This document shows positions 20,887-33,015 of a DNA stretch of 64,000 nucleotides, one piece after another. Under the pieces are notes generated by a model. That model worked only from the letters and a program-made list of their open reading frames with translations, was not told the origin of the DNA and searched no databases. Made by a program: the position numbers and the translations under genes. Source of the DNA: Collybia mongolica (lineage: Eukaryota; Basidiomycota; Agaricomycetes; Agaricales; Clitocybaceae); assembly GCA_013420905.1 (NCBI GenBank), contig JAAXNY010000008.1, positions 2,666,001 to 2,730,000 on the forward strand, written 5' to 3'. How positions within the stretch are numbered: the stretch's first letter is position 1; each line of letters opens with the position of its first letter.

Positions 20887-22221
20887 TCAAATCCCTCCAT
20901 ACACATCTTCGTCATTGATGGCGACACTCTGACGTGAACTTCTGCCAGCGGGCACAGCGGGCGCCCCGGCAACCAAGGCGGGCGCAGGTACTGCATCACG
21001 ATATTCCGAGTAGTGTTGCTGCGCTTGGTACGGGTGGTAGACTTGCTGCTGTTGGACAACGTGGTTCCCTTCAGTTGAGTATGCGTAAGACCCATAGGCC
21101 TCTGGGTTGTACGCGTTCTGAGGCTTGGGCTCCGAGCTGTAAGCACCATGCGCAGTCTCACTTCCTTCGTCGTCACGCGCACGGCCGGCATCGTATTCGT
21201 TGTTTCCGTAGGTGTATTGAGGTCGTTGTTGCATAGTGGAAGCTGAGGCATAGGCGCCGTGCCCTGCCATGCCAGCACCGCTGCTAATAGATGCCGTGTT
21301 CGTGTGTCCACGCTGGGCCATGCTGGGCGGGTTCGGGTCGAAGGTGCTGGCTCGATAAGGCGGAGTGCCAGTCGGAGTGTCGTGGAATTCGGATTCCAAC
21401 ATGCCTGGTGACCGGACAAATTGCGCGGGGTCGAAGTCTTCATCACCACCGCGTCGTCGGCGCCAGCGGCGCTATGGGCTGTTTGAGCATACATATAGGA
21501 TGTTTAAGCAATGAACTCACCAGGAAAAATGCAATGATAAGTCCGATAATGGCGAGGCCGCCAAGAACACCGACGATGCTGCCAACAATGGTACCGACTT
21601 TGACACCACCTGACGCTACGAGGTCAGTTGAGGTAGGGGTTTCGGTTGCTATACCCATGCCCTCGGTGGAGATTATCGTAGGTGACATAATGGACGTTGG
21701 CTGTTGCACCACGATGTTCGTTACTGGAATGAGCGTTGTGCCCTGTTAATGACATGTCAAGTTCTGTTGGCAGATAGAATGCATGGAAATCTACATACGG
21801 TATTGATCGTGGCGCTCGACGATAAGCTCGACACTGAAGTCGAGGAGCTACTTGATTCTGAAGACGAACTCGAGCTAGAAGATGACTGAGATGTTGATGT
21901 GGTCGTTGTGATCAATGAGTTTGAGGTTGGGCTGGGGCCTTTGGTGGTAGTTGATTTAGTAGTGGGGGAGGGAACGGGACTACGGGTCGATGTGGAGGTG
22001 GTAGGAGCGATGGAAGAAGTTTTAGTAGTTGTCTGAGATGGGGAGGGCGAGTTGGTAGATTCTGAAGACGAACATCATTACTGTAAGAGCATGATATTCA
22101 TTCGTTAAAACTAACCTCCTCCTGAAGAAGTGCTGGTCTCTGCATTCTCGCCTAGAGTAGGAACGTCTAGTTGGCGGGCCTTCAGCATGCGATGAGCAGC
22201 AGCACGGTTGGTTACAGTCAT
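20887..22221 (-). CDS. Tail-tagged membrane protein, family member 1 (...DVYGGI)
   Basis: Four exons (22221-22116, 22061-21799, 21742-21521, 21471-20887) join to 391 residues with intron phases 1, 0, 0. It has no signal peptide. The short N-terminus is basic (MTVTNRAAAHRMLKARQLDVP), followed by a long Ser/Thr/Pro exon. One membrane helix (VGTIVGSIVGVLGGLAIIGL) ends exactly at an intron, and the next exon starts with RRWRRRR. The tail is Tyr/Gln/Pro-rich and ends INDEDVYGGI. Exon layout, position of the helix relative to the introns and the C-terminus match the genes at 50414-52008 and 56094-58085. Predicted to sit in the plasma membrane with a mucin-like outer stalk; function unknown. It is the most divergent of the three, lacking the IERRLA motif. 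Confidence 0.8.
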
Positions 22222-22253
22222 GATGAGCGTTCAGGAGATACAAGTGGTGATAA

Positions 22254-22778
22254 TTATGATTTTGTGGGCGCAAACGAAGGTGGGATTTCAAAAGAATGTG
22301 GTGTACGTCGTTGAGAGGGTCGAGGACGCTGTGGGCGACAGCAACGGAAGCGACGGCGAGCAGGAAATGACTTGAGAGTATCAAGGGGTTGAAACGAAAA
22401 CGCCCGACCTTGGGAAGACTTCGAACTTATCACCCAATCACGTGTGCTTAGGCTCTGATGGAAGATGCTAAAAAAAATCGAAGAATTTCCACTTCTGTCC
22501 AGTGCTTTGTATATTGTTTCTCTATTGAACACAAGAACCATCGATATTTTTGCGAGGGGTTCGTCGCCTATGGGTACTGAGAATGTGTATCGTCTGCCTG
22601 AATGCTCTGTAAAGAACCATGCTTCATTGGGGAAGCGAATTCCCTCCTTACACCCCTCGGCCAACACCCGCCAACGACGACACTTGATATGCATTTCACC
22701 ATTCAACCTATAAATGATTTTGCTCTTCGCATCTATGTAGTAAGGCTTCTTCACCGCTCCACCATCGCGGCGGGTCAT
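22254..22778 (-). CDS. Hypothetical protein, doubtful
   Basis: A 174-codon frame immediately upstream of, and same-strand with, the membrane-protein gene at 20887-22221. The first ~100 residues look protein-like (KIIYRLNGEMHIKCRRWRVL, FPNEAWFFTEHSGRRYTFSVP). The remainder is basic and low-complexity and would cover the neighbour's promoter. No domain is recognised. A spliced gene using only the 5-prime part is possible. Confidence 0.25.
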   Translation of the reverse strand: MTRRDGGAVKKPYYIDAKSKIIYRLNGEMHIKCRRWRVLAEGCKEGIRFPNEAWFFTEHSGRRYTFSVPIGDEPLAKISMVLVFNRETIYKALDRSGNSSIFFSIFHQSLSTRDWVISSKSSQGRAFSFQPLDTLKSFPARRRFRCCRPQRPRPSQRRTPHSFEIPPSFAPTKS

Positions 22779-23283
22779 TTTTAACTCGAATCAACTCCAC
22801 CGGTTGCGATCCAGCATATATCATTCACCCAAGGATCTCACCCCACTAAACGCCATTGGTGACAATGACCAGAACGGAATCCAAGATATATCTTTTAATG
22901 CTATAACATCTGCAGCTTGCTAGGTGAGACGACTGTGAGCAAACGGTGGTGAAATACCTACCCTCCGATGCTGTTGCTCTGTCTGGCTTTCTTTTAGTGA
23001 TGCGACGCGTGCGACGCACAATTCGTAGTATATTCGTTCATCGACACGCTTCTGGCTTAACCGCAAAACTGTTTTTAAACCAGCTTATCCTAGTTTGTTA
23101 GCTCGCTATGTTCAAGTAATGAAATTAAATGGTATCGCCAAGTTCTTGAAAGTTTACTGAGGGACTCAACGCGATGTATGAGCCGGACTCACAAGTACAA
23201 ACAGGACCCAAATATTCACCTCAAGTTGCACCAATATCGCCTTCGTCAGATCTCATTTACTCACCTCATCCAATTTTGATTTA

Positions 23284-24874
23284 ATGGACCCAGGACCTCC
23301 CCTAGTAGTTGATAACGGAACTGGGGTACGTAGCCTACGCCTTTATCAAGAAAAAGTACGCTATCAACGCACTAATATTCACTCCCCAAACGCGCAGTTC
23401 GTCAAAGTCGGCTATGCAGGCTCTAATTTCCCCGAACATGGTACGCCCCAGCTGAATCCGTATGCGCGCGGCCGAAGATGCATACTATCTACTCGCTACA
23501 GTATTTGCTTCGATCGTGGGGCGCCCGATCTTGCGTGCGGAGGAGCGCGTCGGGTCTGCCGTGATCAAAGATATCATGATTGGGGACGAGGCGGCCGCCA
23601 ATCGTAACTACCTGCAGGTGACGCAGCCGATGGAACATGGTATTGTGCGGAACTGGGAAGACATGAAGCATTTGTGGGACTATACCTTTGATGAGAAGCT
23701 GAAGCTCGACCCGAAGGGGCGGAAGGTGTTGTTGACAGAGCCACCGATGAATCCAAAGGCCAATAGGCAACGGATGTGCCAAGTCATGTTTGAGGACTAC
23801 GGGTTCGGGGGTGTGTATGTGGCTATCCAGGCAGTGTTAACACTGTACGCTCAAGGTATGTTGATGAATTGTGGGTTTTTGATGTCATCTCATGTCTATG
23901 TAGGTTTGACAACCGGTGTTGTGGTCGATTCCGGTGACGGTGTAACACATATCGTACCGGTATATGACGGTTACTCGCTACCACACTTGACTCGTCGCTT
24001 GGATATCGCTGGACGGGACGTAACACGATACCTGATTAAACTTCTGCTAATGCGTGGGTATGCATTCAATCGGACGGCAGATTTCGAAACGGTGAGAGAG
24101 ATTAAAGAGAAGCTGTGCTATGTCAGGTATCCCCCTCCATTATACGCCAAACGGGTCAAAGATTTGACATTTGCGGGGATTATATAGCTACGACTTGGAC
24201 ATGGACACGCGACTTTCTGAAGAGACGACAGTTCTTGTTGAGAATTATACAGTGCGCCTTATATCTGTCTTTGTAATAGGTGTATTTGACATGGGGTCTT
24301 CTCTTAGCTCCCGGATGGCCGAACAATCAAAGTCGGGTCTGAACGATTCGAAGCACCCGAATGTATGTTCCAACCTCGCCTGGTCGACGTAGAACAACCT
24401 GGTGTCGCTGGTCTGTCTCTCCACATTACCTTTACATCCACGTGGACCTCATTACTCGTATTATGCAGAAATGCTCTTCCAGACGATTCAAAACGCTGCC
24501 GTTGATATCCGGACCGAACTCTACAAACACATCGTCCTCTCCGGAGGGTCCAGTATGTATCCTGGGCTTCCAAGTCGCCTCGAGAAGGAAATGAAGCAGT
24601 TGTATCTGACTAACGTCCTTGCCGGAGATCCGACGCGACTGAACGTAAGCTTTTCACGATCACAGAAAATCTCTTTCTGTGTCCTCCGTACTCACATAGA
24701 ATCTAGAAATTCAAGATCAGAATTGAAGATCCCCCACGAAGAAAGCACATGGTGTTCCTTGGAGGTGCGGTTCTGGCTGACATCATGAAAAATCGTGAGG
24801 AGTTCTGGATATCGAGAGAGGAGTGGTTCGAGCAGGGCGAGCGCTCGCTGGAGAAGCTCGGTCGTAAAGAGTAA
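23284..24874 (+). CDS. arp2: Actin-related protein 2 (ARP2), Arp2/3 complex subunit
   Basis: Eight exons (23284-23325, 23398-23440, 23502-23855, 23904-24126, 24188-24251, 24308-24410, 24469-24644, 24707-24874) join to 390 residues, the normal ARP2 length. The protein has the actin-fold phosphate loop ([20 protein letters not shown]), the ARP2 segment [51 protein letters not shown], the second phosphate/adenosine region [20 protein letters not shown], and the C-terminus [18 protein letters not shown]2 pairs with ARP3 to nucleate branched actin filaments, in fungi mainly at endocytic patches. The first two exons are very short, as is common for fungal actin-family genes. It converges on pyridoxal kinase with about 96 bp between the stops. 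All motifs look intact. Confidence 0.96.
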
Positions 24875-24970
24875 TGTCTCAATCGCAAACGAACATTATA
24901 TTTTACTTGGTCTACTACATTGAAGCGATCGTCTCTAGTTGATCAATCCTCCACGAAAAGTATCTAGTGT

Positions 24971-26277
24971 CTAAGTATTGCCCCAGAAACCTGCCCAGGG
25001 CTGTAACCGTCGACAATCTGTCAATGCTGTGCCTCTGATGATGTCCTGTCCCTGGATGAGCCGAAGCTCTCGACCGCGCATGCGTCGTGTCCTGCGTAAA
25101 GGTTCGCTCGCGTCCTTTTCGTCATCTGTTGCTTGCCGTTCCTCTTCTGGCAGGGTCTCCGAGTACTGATGCGTAATACGGAGAACAGCATGTGTTTTTG
25201 ACAGGGCGTGAGATGCAGCGTAGGACACCGGTGTCTCTTCCTCCCCACCTAGCTTTGTCCCTGGATGGAAGTGGGCAAGAAGGAGGGCGGAGAAGAGATC
25301 ACCGACGCCCGAGAAGTATCCTGGGAGGAGAGGCACGTACTGCGCGTGAACAGTGAGTGTCGAGCTAGAGTCGGCGGAAGAGGAGGATATGCAGAGCAGG
25401 TATTCAGAGCTGTCCGTTGGCCTGATAGACGGGGGGAGTGCCTCGAAGAGCCATGGATTGAGGGGTATAGAGGATAGGACAACGTTTGGGACATGATATT
25501 CGTTGTGTAGGATTTTGAGCGCGCGCCGAAGGGAGGCGAGATCATTCAGGGGTACTTGAGTAAGAGTTCTTGGGGGATGTCAGTGGATCTGATATCATGT
25601 AAGAGAATTGAGACTTACTCGACCTCAAACCAGTTGGGCGCTATCAGCGTGGCAAGTGGTAAAATTTCCCTATAAATGGGTATCACGTCTGCAGCAACGT
25701 AGAGGCGACCAGCGTCTCCCATCACAGCTGCATGCATCCCAATTCAGTAAATGATAAGGTTCATAAAGACTTAGACGCACGATCTAGAAGGTAAATCAAT
25801 TCTGGCCTCTGTTGTTTCAACTTTCGAGCTAAGCTGGCGATGGCGGACAAGCCCTCTGCACCCGGAACGTAACCTGCAAAGGTGCTGAGCCAAATTGGTT
25901 GCCTTGAATGGTGGAACGTAAGGACCTGTCAGTAGCCTCGTTGGAGCCAAGAGCTCATTGAATTCCATGCTCTCGATGATAGCGTTCAGCTCTCCCGCGC
26001 TTGCCTTCGTCCCTCCCGAACGCCCATACCCTGGAGGTTTTTATGAGTATGTGGTCTGTGATAAAGCATCCAGCCTAACTCACCTGCATGGTTGGAAAAA
26101 TGGACGGTATTTACTACCTTGTAAGATCAATCAGGACGCGAATCTTCTGGTGGAGTCGACACTTACATCAACATCGTAGCCAAGGCATTGGAGAGGGAAG
26201 ACGGCGGCTTTGCCGCCAACATAGCCAAATACGACATGGGACTGGATGCTCAGCACTCTTTCTGCAGCAAGGGCCAT
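24971..26277 (-). CDS. PDXK: Pyridoxal kinase (vitamin B6 salvage)
   Basis: Six exons (26277-26167, 26117-26084, 26030-25926, 25873-25781, 25727-25619, 25568-24971) join to 349 residues. Family motifs in order: [18 protein letters not shown] at the N-terminus, [53 protein letters not shown], and the anion-hole/catalytic [16 protein letters not shown] near residue 235. The enzyme phosphorylates pyridoxal and pyridoxine to make PLP in the cytosol. The C-terminus after the catalytic motif is long and acidic/basic, which is typical of fungal forms. The start gives the canonical [14 protein letters not shown]. It is divergent from the START-domain gene (565 bp between start codons). Confidence 0.94.
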
Positions 26278-26842
26278 TGATGCGGGTTTGGGATCCTTAC
26301 GTTCTGGTATGCCCTGGATGACCCTTGCTTTATAAAGATTCTTCAGCGTTTGAGTCAAGAGTAAGTTCCGGGTTAATGATATTAATATTTCCGAGGCTTC
26401 CGGATCCGTTCGCCTACATGCTAGTAAATGTTGCATGCGTAAACTCATGGATGGAAACGTTGCTTCAAGTGTACGTGTATTGAAGCTTATATGGGTGGTC
26501 TTGCAGCTGAGCTGGACTGCTGGTTGCCATTGGTGGCTTCCAAGTTATGCATGATTTGAATTTTGATTGTAACCAAGCTGCAACTGTACGAATCACAAGA
26601 ACACCAGTTCATTAAAATCCTGACGGTCTGAGCAGGGGTGTGTCTTTTGGACAGGATCAAGGATCAGACAAGTGTAGGGGGAAAAAGCCTAATGCCCGGG
26701 ACAGTGGCCCTTCGTCACAGTAGGGACACGATGATCACGTGTCACACTGGTGTTAACAGTGAACACGACATTTCACGAACGCGAGAGGCTCGACTAACGT
26801 CGCAGCGAGTCTCAATTCAATTTCTCATAAACTTGTAGAAGG
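26278..26842. promoter_or_regulatory. Divergent intergenic region between pyridoxal kinase and the START gene
   Basis: It must contain both promoters. No TATA box at a convincing position or other named site could be identified. GATCACGTGTCAC (about 26732-26744) contains a CACGTG E-box core. Confidence 0.4.
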
Positions 26843-29800
26843 ATGTCGGATGGCTCGAGGTATGGTCAACGGAGATCTAATTGTACCGTCTAACTTTGTG
26901 GACACCTATTCAGGCTGCGCCAATCATGGTCAACCGCATTGAATGATGCTGAGGCCCATTTTCGGGAACTCCTTACCTCTTCATCTGCGGAATGGAAACG
27001 AATAACGAACCCTGGGGATGGCTCACCAAGCAAGAAGGGAAAGGCACGGGCAGGTAGTGTCCCAGAGCTTGCAGACATTGTGGTTCATCGGAACTCCACA
27101 AAGCCCGGAGACGACATATACAGACTCGTATTGGACGTGCCGACGACAGACGACTATGTGTCACTCGAACCTTGGAAGGCAGTCTTGACTACACCAGAGC
27201 TTAGGCAGGAGTGGGACCCCGCCGTAGAAGAAGCGCATCTGCTGGAAATGTTCGATCATACTACCCGAATTTCCAAGACTAATTTCACATTGGGCTGGCC
27301 AGCCAAGTAAGTGTTTTATTCTGCCTTTCATCACTCTATGTCAATTTTATTTCAGCCCTCGAGATGCTGTGACCATTTCGCGGTCGTTCCACGATCCTTC
27401 AACTATCATAGATATTACCACCTCCCTACCTCGCTCACCTGATGAGCCAGCATACCTACGCCCCTCACCTCCTTATGTCCGATCATTTGTGTCTCGTGCG
27501 TGTCTTGATACGTTGTTATTCCAACACTTCAGCTCACATTTTTATGCCAGTTTTTGCATGGTGTATACAACACATCCAGCCACAACCTACTTCAACGACA
27601 CCTGGAGACACACTCAAGAAGAAAGGCTCGTCAATTGGGAGGATAAGAATAACATGTTTCTGGCAACACGATCTCAAAGCACTCTGGGGTTTCGCAACAT
27701 CATCTGGGTTAACCCAACAGTTATCCACCATGACGCTCGGCTTAGTCAAGTCGGTCATGAAACGAGGAGGTCATATTCCTAAACTCATTGGGTATGGAAA
27801 TGGGGTCAGTATTGAGAGGATCCGGTTTCAAATCGACCGGGAGGCCCTCACAATCGACTATGCCATCATTCCTGAGGACGACGAGATCACGGCGCCGACA
27901 GAATATGCACAGGGAATGGATGAGGTTCATGCTCTTCGTGAACAACGGCGCTTGACACGGTCCGTCGAATGTGTTTTACCATCTTCGGAAGGCTGGGATG
28001 TCCAGGTCACAACGAAAGCTTCGTCAGAAGAAGTCGAAAAACTGCCCTGGTCGGCCCATGCCATACGAAGTAGCTCAAATCCATCAACGTCTTCGTCATT
28101 GTCTGTACCACCCGATCAGATCCTACTACGGCTCTCACATTCAGCCTTGATTGACGATCATTCTGTCCTCAAGGTTCGAGTGGTGATCGAGATCTCGGGT
28201 CCGTCAAGTGGGCTTCGGCTCAATGGACTACCGCAAACTATCCAGGATGTGGAAGACCGCGATCCGTCATCGTATTTTATTTCGGAGCAAATTTTGCAGG
28301 ATGTTTCAAGCGCCGTCGACCTCAGCTTCAATACAACGTCGTCAATGGGAACCGTTAATAGCACGGCCTCCAATCAATCAGTTCAAACCATCATTCGCCA
28401 GAATGCCGAACGCACGCCTGCTGCTGATAAATCTGTCCTGTCGAGAGTGCGTCGTAATTATATCTACTTCTCGTCACTTTTACAGGAACCAGAGGCTAAA
28501 TGGAGACGAAGTAAGTTTATCTTTTCATCTTGTGTGATAAATCTCGTTATTCTAACGTCTCTAAAGCCACCGAGGCCCGAGGGGTATCCATAACGCAACT
28601 GGACTCCATCGACCCCACGTTGGTGGTCTATCGCGCGGAAGCAACTTTTGTTGGTGTGGGGCTTTGGGACTTGTATGGCGCGGTTGTATCACCCGGCGCT
28701 AAGATCTACTGGGACAAGCAACACGAAGATGCTATATTGCTGGAGGATGTGAACGAGCTTACGGAGCTATGGCATTATAAGACCAGACCCGCGTGGCCTG
28801 TCAAGTACGTGCCTCCCCAATCTGTTGATCAATAAAGCTAAAAACTCAGCGCATCTAGCGGTCGTGATTCTGTCGTCCTAAGGACTGTATATAAGTCACC
28901 CACAACTATTCACGTATTCTCTTTCTCAGCGGAGGACACGCACCTCTTCCCAAACATTCCTCCTGTCGAACCTAATGTCATTCGTACCCAAGTCGACCTT
29001 CAAGGCTGGGCCATTGAAGCTCTGTCACCTACTACCACCCTCCTCACCCTGTTAGAACAATCGGATCCAAAAGGATGGACGAACAAGACTTCCATACCGA
29101 CTCAGATGATTAATTTCCTGGCCGGGATTGGAGAGTTTGCGATCAAGTGCGGTGGCCCACCTGTGGTTACTAGATTAGCGGGGGCAAAGGCGAATGAAAT
29201 GCGATACGATCACGAACGCTCCAGCTTCCGGATAGAATACGAAGCCTCTGCCAGTCGGCGGCCGATTGCGAGCGAGAGTGATAGCACCTCTTCGCCAATC
29301 ATTGAATGTGAAATTCGGTGTGATATCGACACCTGGGCACCTTCTCTTGATATTGTCGTGGATCCACCACCACAAAGCATAACGTGCCTCCGTCGGCACC
29401 GATTATCAAGTGAAGGGGGAGGTTTATGGCTTTCCATGACGCACGATGCTATGTTCGTGGATGATGACCGCCTTCTTACGATCGTTCGACGTGGCCCAGG
29501 GAAGGAGAAAGGTTTAGTTATGCTAAATGGTGCCAAAGTGGCGGTAGATGTTGAGGAGCTTCCTGACCATGAGATCAAAATGCTTTCGAAACAGAAACGG
29601 GTCAAACCTCCCCGAATACCCCTTGATCAGCCTCCGGTGATGGGTGTTATACGTCGGCGCAGGGCAGAGTGGGATACAGATTCGCAAGGCCTGACGGCCT
29701 TGGATACAAACGGTGCGAACAGCAATGCAGGAGGATGGGCATCAGCACCTCGGATATCTAGTCCTCTTGCAAGGTTTTTCAGCTACGCTGTTGATCAAGC

Positions 29801-32610
29801 AACTGCCACCACTCAACAGGCTGTTGCTGCTATCTCCCCTGCCAACGCAGCTGGAAGCTCGGCTGTACCCTCGTCATTGAAACTTCCGATGCAGTACGCT
29901 TTAGAGGCGCTGGCGTGGACGCAAGAAACCCACGCAAACTTTACGTCAACAGGTTGGGAGCTCGTTGGTGACAAGGGTTTACCTGTACATAGGAAGATAG
30001 TTCCGGAGGTGTCCCCCGTCATCCCAGTCTACAAAGGGTTCAAAGTCATCGAAGGAGTATCCGCCGAGGAGCTTGCAGCTGTTATTGTTGAGCCGGAATG
30101 CAGGAAGAAATGGGACGACAGGTATGACTCAATGCAGACCTTGGAGTCTTACGGAGGGGAAGCGCGGACCTCGTTCCTGGTTTCAAGAGCTGGATTCCCT
30201 TGGCGGGACCGGGGGTTCTATGTGGCGTCAGTGATGGCCCGAGCATATGTTCCACCATCCAATTCGAGGGGGAATACGAGCTCGGGGGAGGTAGCGGAGC
30301 AATCCAACGGTGTGCGGAACGCGATATTTTGCGTTTCTGCCTCGTTCAGTCCGGATTCTGTGGCCCTCTTTGCCCCGACGAAGTACAACTCGTATGCTTT
30401 GCCGTTGGGGCGTGTATACGTGGATGCATGGATATTTGAGACGCTGGACCCATATACGAAGGAAAATTATACAATTCCATCAACAAGGTGTACAAGGTTC
30501 GTTGCAGTGGATTACGCTGGTTCTATCCCAGCCGCGGTCAACTCCATGATCAATTCCACAATCCCTCGGTCGATACTGTCAGTAGAGACGTATATTAAAG
30601 GGCTATCACCATCCCCCATCACACGCCTGCCTGCACCTGGGTTCGTGATAACGGATAAGAAGGCAGATGAACATCTGGCGACGACAGCGTGGAAGCTCAG
30701 ACGAAGGGATGATAACAGAGTTCTGGTCAGTACAAGGTATTCCGTTGAGGACCGAGTGTACATCTCTACGATTCTCGTCACCGCACCTGCATCTCCCCAC
30801 TCTTCATTCGCCGCCTGTTCACCCAATGGCAGCAGCACAGAACACACAACTCCTAGGCCCAGCACGGTTGTGCCCAGTTCCAGCCCGCCCGAAACCCCCC
30901 ACGAATCTTCGTCCGAGTCACTGCAGCCCGGGAATGCAAGCACTTCCTACAGCGATGCAACAGTTACGCCAGGCTTGCCCACCCCTACCCCATCGTCCTC
31001 TCCTCCATCTAATTCTTCGGTTACACTATCACTTCCCCTTCGTAAGCGCACCGCCTCCGCTTCGAGTTCATCAGGACTGGAGAGTGCAGCAAGCAAGATC
31101 CTACGAGGAAGGGCGGCATCTTCCGCCTTTACTGTCAAAGGGGAGGTGCGCCCAACAGCGGATATGGTGGTAGCAGAGATTGTGGTTGATTCCAAGCTTT
31201 ATGCCGAAGGCTACGACATCATTCTCAGATCGCGGATGCGGACTGGAAATAAGGTGAAAAACGCTGGTCGAGGGGAATATATTCCCCTGAGGTCACCATC
31301 TGGATCTATCACTCAATCATCTTCTGCTGGGAACGCGACCACAGGAAATGAAAATAATGACAGTGTACTACCATTACTCTACACCATTCATACCATGCCC
31401 TCGTCGCCGTTACATTCTTCTGGGCTCAATGAGGGAGGGAGTGCTACTAGACATCTGTTAAGGCTCAGTCTACCCACTGCGCAATACCAGATATCGACGG
31501 TGCGGGATCCATTGACGGGTGAGACTCGGAGCGCGCCTCCAATACCAACGTGGTTGATGGAGCTTCGGGAGGGTGGTGCTATTGTTGATGTGGAGGTTAG
31601 GCCAAGGAAAGATGGGAAAGGAAAGAAGGGTGGGGTGGTTCACGTGAGAGTCGACGGGAAGGATGCACACGTTGTGGGCGAGAAGGAGTCACTAACTGCT
31701 CTTGGGAGGGAGGAGCTCCTGGATGATAAGGTTCTGAAGATGGGTGTCCTGTCGAGGTAAATGCTGTCGTTTTTTTTTTCATTCTAGTCGTGTCCTCACT
31801 CCGGTTCTTCGGCCGAAAATAGGACACCGAGCGAAGCGGAGCCATTACCAGACGAACTGAGAGTTCCCGTAGCCATAGCGGATGATCTGCTCGATCTCAC
31901 TGCCACGAATGATGCCCCACCTGACTCATCGGTGGACATTGTGGATACAAATTCTATTTCAGAAGTTAGCGAAGATGCACCTGGCATGGCAAGTTTTTCC
32001 CACCATATACTCATACTTTTGCCTTTTTACAACATGTCTGCTAACGCGTGTGTTACAGCAGCCAGCAGACCAGCAGACGTCTCCGTCACCATCAGCAACT
32101 CCATCCCCTCATGTTCCCCGCGTGGCTTCCAGCGGCCCTGGGGGGCTCCTCGGGTTCTTGCACGCGTATAACAACCCGCTCACGCGCTTTACGACTACGA
32201 GTGGCACGACTGCGACGACTGCGAAAAATCTGGCTTCGACACCTACGACTATTGTATCAAACAATTCTACGACGATTACTACGGCCTCCTCGGACTCTCT
32301 AGCAACACCTCCACGGGGACTTCCCGGAGGTCTTGGGGATATCGACGCAGGAGTTACAACTAATACGCAAAGGACGAGGCGACTATATCCGATTTCGAAC
32401 GTCCTCGTGGTGGCGCTAATCGCTTTTTTGATTGGATCGCTGCTTCGATCACTGCTGTCACCAGCAGATTTTATCTATTTTGTGACGGACTTGCGGGAGG
32501 CGGAGGAAGCGAATAGTGTTGGCGGATGGAGAGAAATCCGACGGCTGCTTGAGGTGAAATATGTCGTCGGCGGGTGGGATTTCCAGGTGGCAGTGGTACG
32601 AAGGCATTGA
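26843..32610 (+). CDS. Large protein with three START-like lipid-transfer modules and a C-terminal membrane segment
   Basis: Eight exons (26843-26859, 26914-27306, 27356-27495, 27551-28510, 28567-28804, 28850-31756, 31823-31988, 32059-32610) join to 1,790 residues. START-like modules begin near LNDAEAHFRELL (with WKAVLTTPELRQEWDPAVEEAHLL), near GLWDLYGAVVSPGAKIYWDK (with DVNELTELWHYKTRPAWPV), and near TGWELVGDKGLPVHRK (with CRKKWDDRYDSMQTLE and RAGFPWRDRGFYV). START folds bind sterols, phospholipids or ceramides. A Ser/Thr-rich linker and a hydrophobic segment (ISNVLVVALIAFLIGSLL) near the end suggest tail anchoring, perhaps at a membrane contact site. The acidic stretch before the tail has LLDLTATND. 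Intron 7 appears to be a GC-AG intron (donor GCAAGT at 31989). Substrate is unknown. Confidence 0.85.
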
Positions 32611-33015
32611 GGGGGGAGTTAGTGGACACAAGATATGGAGTCTACCCAGTAATGTATAGTATAATAATAAAAGCGGTGTATAGATTTGGGATTCTCGGGA
32701 AGAGGACCGGATCGGCAAGTGGCGAGAATATTGGGTCGGCGATGAATTTGAAATGCTAGTATACCGAGTGGCAGAATTTGTCGACCCGACGCCCAGCCCT
32801 ACCCCGTCGTCGTCGCCGCCGTCGACCTCAATTCCTTCCTCGACGTCCAGTGTAATATCTATCATTTGCTGTCCCCATATTCTTGTATTTCTTGTCTATT
32901 TTACTATCGCTCGCTACTCGTCAACTCTGGAACCTAATTTCTCACCCAAAAACTGCACCCACGCGCGCCTCTCAGGCATCTTGCGCATTCGCTGGACTAC
33001 CCCGCTGCCCTCCTC

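Noticed and set aside
20844..21494. 216-residue minus-strand frame
   Set aside because: It overlaps the tail exon of the membrane-protein gene in another frame; the alternative frame gives the conserved RRWRRRR start and YGGI end and fits the paralogs.
30512..30943. Minus-strand frames inside the START gene
   Set aside because: They are shadows of a long conserved-looking coding exon and have no motifs.
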